Origin: Halobaculum roseum
GTDB taxonomy: Archaea; Halobacteriota; Halobacteria; Halobacteriales; Haloferacaceae
NCBI RefSeq assembly: GCF_019880245.1
Contig: NZ_CP082289.1
Coordinates: 62,001-126,000 of the forward strand
Length of the DNA: 64,000 bases
Direction of reading: 5' to 3'
Below the pieces are notes generated by a model that saw only the letters and a list, made by a program, of their open reading frames with translations, had not been told where the DNA came from and searched no databases. Position numbers and translations under genes: made by a program. Numbering within the stretch: the stretch's first letter is position 1; every line of letters begins with the position of its first letter. This document shows positions 58,337-64,000 of this stretch, piece by piece.

Positions 58337-58621
58337 ATGTCAGATCGGGCTGATGACGAGGTGCGAGTATGGCTCGTCGAACGTACCTACTCCGATGATG
58401 AACAGAACCTAATCATCCTCACCTACGCGACACCCGACGGCAAACAGTATTATCGGAAAGAGCGGGCACTCACGTCCTTCACCGATATTCGAGATACGAC
58501 AGCGGCAGTCGATGCGGGGCCCGGCAATCTCGGCACGGTTGATGACCCCGATCTCCAGGACCAATACGCGGCCGAAGCGCAGCGAATGCAGGAGGTCCAC
58601 GACCCGAACGACGTGATCTGA
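58337..58621 (+). CDS. Small hypothetical protein
   Basis: 94 residues starting MSDRADDEVRVWLVERTYSD, then a strand pair LIILTYATPDGKQYYRKER and an acidic helix at the end. Start chosen because the longer frame would overlap the DUF6735 gene. No family recognised. Confidence 0.58.
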   Translation: MSDRADDEVRVWLVERTYSDDEQNLIILTYATPDGKQYYRKERALTSFTDIRDTTAAVDAGPGNLGTVDDPDLQDQYAAEAQRMQEVHDPNDVI

Positions 58622-58682
58622 TGCTCACCAGTAGACGTAGTCCCGTGCCATTGGTTATGTCGGAGGAGGCCGTAGACGGGGT

Positions 58683-59432
58683 ATGCGCGAACTCGTCTTC
58701 GCCCTCGAATACGAGCCGGGGTGCAATAGGGTGGCGGATGCCCTTGCCGACTACCCCGACGCCCGTGTCCGCTCGCTTTCGTTGCACGCGACTGCCGACC
58801 AACTTTGGCGAGTCGACCATGCCACCGGCACTCCGGACGCACTCGACGCCATCGAGGACGCGTTTCGAAACAGCGACTACTACGCCGACTGTCTCGCCAC
58901 CGAGGACTGCGGCGCCACCCAGACCACCCGCGTCCTTGACCGCACGGACGACACGCTCGTCCTCTACTCCGACTGGGAGCGAACCCCCACCTGCGCCTCG
59001 GTTCCCCACATCGCCCGCGACCATCTCGGGGACGGCGTGCTGTTCGAGACCCGTCATGAGGGCCGCCACTACACGTGGCGACTCATCCACTCGGGCGACG
59101 GCGACGTGGCGGCATTCTTCGACTCCCTCGAGGTTGCCGTCGAAGAATGCGCTCAGATGGAGATGCTCCGCACCGCGGACACGACGACAGCAGCTGGAGG
59201 AAGCGACGAAACACCGAGCGGATTACCCCCGGCGCAGGAAGCCGCCCTCCAAGCCGCCGTCGAACACGGCTACTACGAGTCGCCCCGCGAGGTCGATGTC
59301 GGCGAGTTGGCCGAGCATCTCGACGTGCCTCGGTCAACACTTACCTACCGGCTCCGTCGGGCGGAAGAACATTTGGCGAAGCAACACGTCGCCGGCGAGC
59401 GGGTAGCGGAAGAACGGCTGGCATCGCACTGA
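58683..59432 (+). CDS. HTH-10 (bacterio-opsin activator-type) regulator
   Basis: 249 residues. The N-terminal domain fits a sensor-like domain of this family: LVFALEYEPGCNRVADAL and THATADQL-like helices (here LHATADQLW). The C-terminal HTH-10 helix-turn-helix is visible as QEAALQAAVEHGYYESPREV (about 190-209), then ELAEHLDVPRSTLTYRLRRA. It lies 59 bp before the second Zn/Cd ATPase on the same strand, with a palindrome between them, so it probably controls that pump. Confidence 0.88.
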   Translation: MRELVFALEYEPGCNRVADALADYPDARVRSLSLHATADQLWRVDHATGTPDALDAIEDAFRNSDYYADCLATEDCGATQTTRVLDRTDDTLVLYSDWERTPTCASVPHIARDHLGDGVLFETRHEGRHYTWRLIHSGDGDVAAFFDSLEVAVEECAQMEMLRTADTTTAAGGSDETPSGLPPAQEAALQAAVEHGYYESPREVDVGELAEHLDVPRSTLTYRLRRAEEHLAKQHVAGERVAEERLASH

Positions 59433-59440
59433 CACCGCGG

Positions 59441-59454
59441 TTGGAATATTCCAA
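59441..59454. promoter_or_regulatory. Perfect 14-bp palindrome before the Zn/Cd ATPase
   Basis: TTGGAATATTCCAA reads the same on both strands. It is 8 bp after the regulator gene and 37 bp before the ATPase start. This is a probable operator for a metal-sensing repressor or for the HTH-10 protein. Its position overlaps the expected promoter region. Confidence 0.7.
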
Positions 59455-59491
59455 CAAAGACATATCGAACTCCCGCTCCTACCGTGAGGTG

Positions 59492-61855
59492 ATGACAGAG
59501 AATTCCGATGTGGATACAGCGGGACCACCGAACGGCGGCGGGCAGCGGGAGTTGACTGCCCGTCTCACGGTCCCCGAGATGGACTGTCCGTCGTGTGCGC
59601 AAAAAGTCGACAAGAGCCTCCAGCGCGTCGACGGCGTCGTTGAGGCCACGCTCCAGCCGACCACCGGGACAGCTACCATCAAGTACGATCCGGACCGGAC
59701 TACCAAAGCCGACGTCGTCGCGGCGATCGAAGCCGCCGGCTATGACGTGATCGGCGGAGCAGACGACGAAACCGACGAGTCTGCCGACGGCGTCGATATC
59801 GCGCCACCTTCGGAGGTCTGGACGAGTTCTCGCGCGAAGAAGACGTGGCTCGGCGCAGCGTTCGTCATCCTTGGTCTAGTCTTCGAGTTCCTTCTCACCG
59901 GCCAGAACGCCGCGATAGCGAGCATCCTCGACTACCCGCTACACATCGCAGATGTCCTGTTCCTCGGTGCCGTCGCGGCCAGTGGCATCCCGGTCGTCCG
60001 CAGCGGGTACTACTCCGCGAAGAACCGAAGCCTCGACATCGACCTCCTGATGGGGACAGCGATCATCGCCGCAACCGGCATCGGCTACTTCGTCGAGGCC
60101 GCGACGCTGGCCGTCCTGTTCAGCATCGCCGAACTGCTCGAGGACTATGCGATGGACAGGGCACGGGATTCTCTGCGCGAGCTGATGGAACTCTCGCCCG
60201 ACGAGGCGACCGTCCGTCGCGATGGTGAGGAAGTGACCGTTTCCGTCGAGGAGGTCGACGTTGGCGAGACCGTCGTCGTCCGCCCTGGCGACAAGATTCC
60301 GCTCGACGGGACGGTCATCGAAGGCGAGAGTGCAGTCGACCAGTCGCCGATCACGGGCGAGAGCGTCCCCGTCGACAAGACCACCGGCGACGAGGTGTAC
60401 GCCGGCGCGATCAACGAAGAGGGGTACCTCGAGGTAGAGGTCACCTCGACCGCTGGCGATTCGACGCTCTCGCGTATTATCGAAATGGTACAGGGCGCAC
60501 AGGCGAAGAAGACCGAGTCTGAGCAGTTCGTCGACAGCTTCTCCGGCTACTACACACCCCTCGTCGTCGTGCTGGCAATCCTGACCGCCGCTATCCCGCC
60601 GCTGGTTATCGCTGATCCGGTGGCGGTGGACCTAGCCGGTTACGGGTTCACCTTCGCGGGCGACTGGCAGACGTGGTTCATCCGTGGGCTCACGCTGCTG
60701 GTGATCGCCTGCCCGTGTGCGTTCGTCATCTCCACACCCGTCTCGGTGGTGTCGGGCATCACGAGCGCCGCGAAGAACGGCGTCCTGATCAAGGGCGGAA
60801 ATTACCTGGAAGCGATGGGCGAGGTCGACGCCGTCGCCGTCGACAAGACCGGGACGCTCACCAAGGGCGAACTCGCCGTCACCGACGTCGTTCCGGTGGG
60901 TGACACTACGGAGGACGATCTGCTCCGTCGCGCCGCTGGGCTGGAGCAGCGCAGTGAGCATCCCATTGCTACGGCGATTCTCGCCCGTGCTGAGGAGGCG
61001 GGCGTGGGCAACCTGCCCGACCCGACGGGTTTCGAGAGCCTCACTGGGAAGGGCATCCGCGGCGAGATCGGCGGCGAGACGTACTATGCGGGCAAGCCCG
61101 CGCTCTTCGAGGAACTGGGCTTCGACCTCGCTCGGGCACGCCGCGAGACGGACGGCGGCGTTATGACGGAAGAGGCGACCGAGGGCGAGAACGGGGCGTT
61201 CGCCGAGGATGCCCTCTCCGCGCTGGAGCGGGAGGGCAAGACTGTCGTTATCGTCGGGACGGAGTCGAAACTGCTGGGTGCGATCGCCATCGCCGACGAG
61301 GTTCGCCCGGCCTCGAAGCGGGCCGTCGAACGCCTGCACGAGCTGGGCGTCGAGCGCGTGGTGATGCTCACCGGCGACAACGAGGGCACCGCCCGCGCAA
61401 TCGCCGAGCAGGTCGGGGTCGACGAGTATCGCGCAGAACTCCTGCCCGACGAGAAGGTCGACGCTGTCGAGGAGTTACAGGCAGAGTACGGTGATGTCGC
61501 GATGGTCGGTGACGGCATCAACGACGCGCCCGCGCTCGCCACCGCGGAGGTCGGCATCGCGATGGGCGCGGCCGGCACCGACACCGCTCTCGAGACGGCC
61601 GATATTGCGTTGATGGGCGACGACGTCGGGAAACTCCCGTACCTGTACGACCTGTCGCATACGGCCAACGGGGTGATCCGGCAGAACATTTGGGCGAGTC
61701 TCGGCGTGAAGTTCCTGCTCGCGCTGGGCGTGCCACTGGGGCTGGTCAGCGTTGCGTTGGCGGTCGTTGTCGGTGATATGGGGATGAGCCTCGGTGTCAC
61801 CGGGAACGCGATGCGGTTGTCGCGAATCGAGCCCGATCGGTTCTCCGACACCTGA
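59492..61855 (+). CDS. Zn/Cd/Co P-type ATPase, single HMA domain
   Basis: 787 residues with start MTENSDVD. One HMA domain carries MDCPSCAQK (about 30-38). The membrane has CPC in ACPCAFVISTP, and TGES, DKTGT, SEHPIA and GDGINDAPAL are intact. It is the same family as the ATPase at 16638-19325 but lacks the first HMA domain and the His-rich tail. A long frame upstream (from 59075) overlaps the regulator and is not used. Substrate range Zn, Cd, Co or Pb. Confidence 0.94.
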   Translation: MTENSDVDTAGPPNGGGQRELTARLTVPEMDCPSCAQKVDKSLQRVDGVVEATLQPTTGTATIKYDPDRTTKADVVAAIEAAGYDVIGGADDETDESADGVDIAPPSEVWTSSRAKKTWLGAAFVILGLVFEFLLTGQNAAIASILDYPLHIADVLFLGAVAASGIPVVRSGYYSAKNRSLDIDLLMGTAIIAATGIGYFVEAATLAVLFSIAELLEDYAMDRARDSLRELMELSPDEATVRRDGEEVTVSVEEVDVGETVVVRPGDKIPLDGTVIEGESAVDQSPITGESVPVDKTTGDEVYAGAINEEGYLEVEVTSTAGDSTLSRIIEMVQGAQAKKTESEQFVDSFSGYYTPLVVVLAILTAAIPPLVIADPVAVDLAGYGFTFAGDWQTWFIRGLTLLVIACPCAFVISTPVSVVSGITSAAKNGVLIKGGNYLEAMGEVDAVAVDKTGTLTKGELAVTDVVPVGDTTEDDLLRRAAGLEQRSEHPIATAILARAEEAGVGNLPDPTGFESLTGKGIRGEIGGETYYAGKPALFEELGFDLARARRETDGGVMTEEATEGENGAFAEDALSALEREGKTVVIVGTESKLLGAIAIADEVRPASKRAVERLHELGVERVVMLTGDNEGTARAIAEQVGVDEYRAELLPDEKVDAVEELQAEYGDVAMVGDGINDAPALATAEVGIAMGAAGTDTALETADIALMGDDVGKLPYLYDLSHTANGVIRQNIWASLGVKFLLALGVPLGLVSVALAVVVGDMGMSLGVTGNAMRLSRIEPDRFSDT

Positions 61856-61975
61856 CTCTGCGGCGGGAAGTGCGGGCAGGACGCTCCTCTTTCGCGACTT
61901 TCCTGCGCTCTATCGAGACAATTTGCAGTTTGTCTGGGGCAGTAGAGACTGAGCCCCACCGCAGGCTCTGATTTG

Positions 61976-62398
61976 ATGCCCGAGAATCCAGACGACGATC
62001 CACTCCACGATTGCGAGTTAAGTCCCGACGCAGTCCTCGGGACGCGCACCTTCCACGATGTCCTGTTCACTGACGATACCGAGACGCCGGTAAACGTGCT
62101 CACCGGCGAGACACCCGCACATTCGCAGGCGACCGTCGAGGAAGCGAAGGCGTTCGCTACGAGTATCGATACGGACACACCACAAATCGCGCTCCCGGCC
62201 TCTGTCGAGACGCAGATCGAAACCCAGAGCCAACCCTACACGGCGGCCGCGTTCTTCCACTTCAAGGCGACCGGGTCGCTCGAACTGCACCGTGCCTACC
62301 ACGCCGCCTACGACTCCGACGCGTTCAGCACCGACTTCGAGGCCGACTACGAGTCGGGCGACCTGACGATCACCGTCGAGCAGACTGCCGATTCCTGA
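61976..62398 (+). CDS. Hypothetical acidic protein
   Basis: 140 residues, soluble and rich in Asp/Glu/Thr. HDCELSPDAVLGTRTFHDVLF opens a possible small domain and AAFFHFKATGSLELHRAYHAAY ends another. No family recognised. It is 120 bp after the ATPase, with no obvious link to metals. Confidence 0.6.
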   Translation: MPENPDDDPLHDCELSPDAVLGTRTFHDVLFTDDTETPVNVLTGETPAHSQATVEEAKAFATSIDTDTPQIALPASVETQIETQSQPYTAAAFFHFKATGSLELHRAYHAAYDSDAFSTDFEADYESGDLTITVEQTADS

Positions 62399-62427
62399 AC
62401 GCGGTCTCCCGAAGCGAGGTTTTTCGA

Positions 62428-62450
62428 GCGCCGGCGATGGGTGCCGGCGC
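62428..62450 (+). promoter_or_regulatory. GC hairpin (GCGCCGGC / GCCGGCGC), copy 1
   Basis: 8-bp perfect arms with the loop GATGGGT. The same hairpin, identical in arms, loop and the following AC, is at 63887-63909. It lies 56 bp before the ATG of the next gene. Confidence 0.65.
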
Positions 62451-62506
62451 ACCGAGCAGACAGCGCCGAGCGGCGCCCGGTGAGTCGGCACTCCGAGGTG
62501 AACCAG

Positions 62507-63007
62507 ATGCATATGGTCATCTACGCGCTGGTGGAAGCACCGACACAGCACGACGCCCTGGTCGAGGGGAAAGCAGTCTTCGACCGTCTCGTCGGCGCGA
62601 ATCCCCACGGCTGCGCCGTGTTTGATTACTACGTCACGTTCGATGAAGACGACACGACGGTCGCCGGGAAGGCCCGCTGGGGTGACCTGCCGACGGCGGC
62701 CCCCATCAACTCAGAGGAGGGCGGTGAACTGCTCGACCGGGCTTGGAAGGCCACGAAAGAGGAGTTTCAGCGGAATCTCGACCGCGTGAAGGAGGCGCTC
62801 GACGAGCTCAGCGACGAGGCGATCATGCGCGACGAGGACCTCGCCCGCCACGCGTTCCACCAGGTCGGCGCGTACGAAGGGCCCTCAATCCCGATGTACG
62901 ACCAGCACGCCCAGGGGATTCGGCATCGAGGCCAGCTCGACCGAGTCCTCGAGGAAGACGAGGACAGCCAGACGCTCTGGATCGTCCCCGCAGACGTTCA
63001 TTTCTGA
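62507..63007 (+). CDS. GQGIRH-domain protein, unknown
   Basis: 166 residues starting MHMVIYALVEA; the ATG at 62513 is an alternative. DALVEGKAVFDRLVGANPHGCAVF and a helix pair follow. The end YDQHAQGIRHRGQLDR, then TLWIVPAD, is shared with the protein at 54401-55270, which has zinc sites instead of this N-terminal part. The two therefore share a C-terminal module of unknown function. Confidence 0.68.
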   Translation: MHMVIYALVEAPTQHDALVEGKAVFDRLVGANPHGCAVFDYYVTFDEDDTTVAGKARWGDLPTAAPINSEEGGELLDRAWKATKEEFQRNLDRVKEALDELSDEAIMRDEDLARHAFHQVGAYEGPSIPMYDQHAQGIRHRGQLDRVLEEDEDSQTLWIVPADVHF

Positions 63008-63013
63008 CCAACG

Positions 63014-63379
63014 ATGCCACGAATCACCAACTGGTCACGAGAGAGTCGCTCACCAACACTCGCGTATCGAAACACCGAGACTGGAGCGCGAGCTGTTCTA
63101 CACCGGGCGCCGGATTCATACCGGTACAAGTGGCGCGGAGCGATCCTCGTCGACGGCTACCCGATCTGGTCGCGAGGCTTCGAGACGAAGAAGGCGACAA
63201 CGTTCCGGGATGCGCTTCGGGAGCGGCCAGCGCCCGAACTGAACTGTCCGGAGTGTCCAAACGACGACGTCCTCGTCGGTGAGAAGACAGCTGATGGAGC
63301 GACGGTACAGCGCTGGTACGACTGTCCGGACTGTGGGTACGAAGCCCCCTCGCGCATCGTCTACGGCCCTGAACGCTGA
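63014..63379 (+). CDS. DUF7568-like zinc-ribbon protein
   Basis: 121 residues. SRESRSPTLAYRNTETGARAV and YKWRGAILVDGYPIWSRGFET are strongly family-like. The C-terminal zinc ribbon is CPECPNDD...CPDCGYE. Starts 6 bp after the previous gene. The family is haloarchaeal, mostly on plasmids; function unknown. Confidence 0.78.
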   Translation: MPRITNWSRESRSPTLAYRNTETGARAVLHRAPDSYRYKWRGAILVDGYPIWSRGFETKKATTFRDALRERPAPELNCPECPNDDVLVGEKTADGATVQRWYDCPDCGYEAPSRIVYGPER

Positions 63380-63423
63380 GGACGTACACACGCAGGGTGT
63401 TTTTCGGCCGGGGCGGAGAGAGT

Positions 63424-63442
63424 GACCCGGTCGAACCGGGTC
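63424..63442 (+). promoter_or_regulatory. Hairpin before the DUF7567-like gene
   Basis: GACCCGGT and ACCGGGTC are perfect 8-bp arms with the loop CGA. It ends 9 bp before the ATG at 63452, so it overlaps the ribosome footprint. Confidence 0.6.
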
Positions 63443-63451
63443 GGTCCAACA

Positions 63452-63847
63452 ATGAGTCTCGAAGTACTCGACCGACACAGCGAGGCACTGTTCGAGTTCC
63501 TCTGGTGTCCCGTCTGCGGGCAGGAAGTGTTCACCCACATTCCCTTCGAGGGAGTGTTCTGCAAGAACTGTAACACGCAGGTCGTCCTCCAAGAGTCTCG
63601 AGAAGACCGTGGCTACGAGGAGGCTGTGCTCGCGTGCTTCGACACCGACTCAACGTGGAACCTTCACGTCGACGAGAAGCTCCGCCGCGACCTGCCTGAC
63701 GGCTCGGCACGGGCAAAAATCCTCGGTGCACCGGGTGCCTATGAGATCGACTGGTGGAGTCCAGCACCTGGGGAGGATTGGGAGCCGGTCGAGCGTGGTG
63801 AATTCGACGACGTGGAGGAACCAGACGAGGTGTCACATCTCGCGTAG
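63452..63847 (+). CDS. DUF7567-like zinc-ribbon protein
   Basis: 131 residues starting MSLEVLDRHSEALFEFLW. Zinc ribbon CPVCGQ...CKNCN (about residues 19-41), then a domain with YEEAVLACFDTDSTWNLHV and LGAPGAYEIDWWSPAPG. Family-like haloarchaeal plasmid protein. It has no clear overlap with the gene before. A hairpin sits just upstream of its start. Confidence 0.76.
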   Translation: MSLEVLDRHSEALFEFLWCPVCGQEVFTHIPFEGVFCKNCNTQVVLQESREDRGYEEAVLACFDTDSTWNLHVDEKLRRDLPDGSARAKILGAPGAYEIDWWSPAPGEDWEPVERGEFDDVEEPDEVSHLA

Positions 63848-63886
63848 CGGATTGCAATCCCGCTACGACTGTGTGGTGTTGTTTCA

Positions 63887-63909
63887 GCGCCGGCGATGGG
63901 TGCCGGCGC
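63887..63909 (+). promoter_or_regulatory. GC hairpin (GCGCCGGC / GCCGGCGC), copy 2
   Basis: Identical to the hairpin at 62428-62450 in arms and loop. It ends 20 bp before the ATG of the partial gene at the right window edge. Confidence 0.65.
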
Positions 63910-63929
63910 ACACGCGCCGGCGAGTACCG

Positions 63930-64000
63930 ATGTCGACACGGAGCCAACTCCGATTCGTCCAACGAGTCGAACAGACCGGTGAGACAGATGGCAGCGCCGA
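63930..64000 (+). CDS. Partial conserved hypothetical protein, cut by window edge
   Basis: The first 23 codons read MSTRSQLRFVQRVEQTGETD and run off the right edge. This start resembles that of a conserved haloarchaeal plasmid protein family, but the domain itself is outside the window. Confidence 0.5.
   Translation, partial: MSTRSQLRFVQRVEQTGETDGSA

Noticed and set aside
58621..59406. Open frame overlapping the HTH-10 regulator in another frame
   Set aside because: Its translation is Arg/Ser/Thr/Pro-rich, typical of a shadow frame, while the overlapping regulator has an HTH-10 domain.
59075..59491. Extended N-terminus of the second Zn/Cd ATPase
   Set aside because: The extension is Arg/Gly-rich, overlaps the HTH-10 regulator gene and crosses the palindrome. 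The start at 59492 gives the family N-terminus directly before the HMA domain.
1..64000. CRISPR arrays, insertion sequences, transposases, integrases
   Set aside because: No regularly spaced identical repeats and no transposase, IS or tyrosine-recombinase gene were recognised. The window edges and flanks might still hold them.

Overview
The window is haloarchaeal. Its proteins are acidic, it has two full TFB transcription factors and a third TFB fragment, Tat lipoproteins, halocyanin-type copper proteins, a DUF1931 histone-fold protein, HalOD1 and HTH-10 domains, and many small families known only from haloarchaea. It looks like a megaplasmid or an integrated conjugative region rather than a core chromosome: there are no ribosomal or housekeeping operons, one tRNA, no transposase and no CRISPR array. 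No Orc1/Cdc6 or RepH-type initiator is visible.

Region 1 (1-28 kb) concerns metals, redox and copper/heme respiration. It holds a CcoI-like copper ATPase, halocyanin, a two-domain multicopper oxidase, DsbB/DsbA, a half-size heme A synthase, a TFB, an HTH/DUF7521/arylsulfotransferase-like trio, a CadA/ZntA-CDF efflux operon, oxidase-associated membrane proteins, and an iron-uptake-like operon of one DyP-like and two P19-like Tat proteins. The 5' part of a PadR regulator gene occurs as a direct repeat at both edges of this region (1-68 and 28054 onward), which suggests duplication or insertion.

Region 2 (28-30.8 kb) has the DUF1931 protein, exonuclease VII (XseA with a C-terminal membrane segment, then XseB), a possible membrane metalloprotease and a ribbon-helix-helix regulator. 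Region 3 (30.9-44.9 kb) is a tightly coupled operon for an archaeal type IV secretion/conjugation apparatus: pilin-like, secreted and lipoprotein components, a VirB6-like membrane protein, a PrgI-like protein, a VirB4 ATPase, a giant VirD4/TraG-like ATPase, and a probable archaeo-eukaryotic primase. A GAGAACTT repeat array lies between the divergent RHH gene and this operon and is a strong operator candidate.

Region 4 (44.9-64 kb) is plasmid backbone and cargo. It has an AT-rich 659-residue unknown, an iteron-like repeat cluster, small zinc-ribbon proteins, an RPA-like OB-fold protein whose start codon abuts a hairpin, an AlbA_2 (Schlafen-type) protein facing a convergent unknown, a second TFB and a TFB fragment, a TumE-like toxin/HTH pair, DUF6735/DUF7568/DUF7567-type genes, and an HTH-10 regulator followed by a second Zn/Cd ATPase with a palindromic operator.

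Several small genes in region 4 are preceded by short GC-rich hairpins. Two copies of a 10-bp inverted repeat with exactly 21 bp between the arms (29722 and 55291) are not explained by any gene. DUF family names are given from memory of the families and should be confirmed by profile search.
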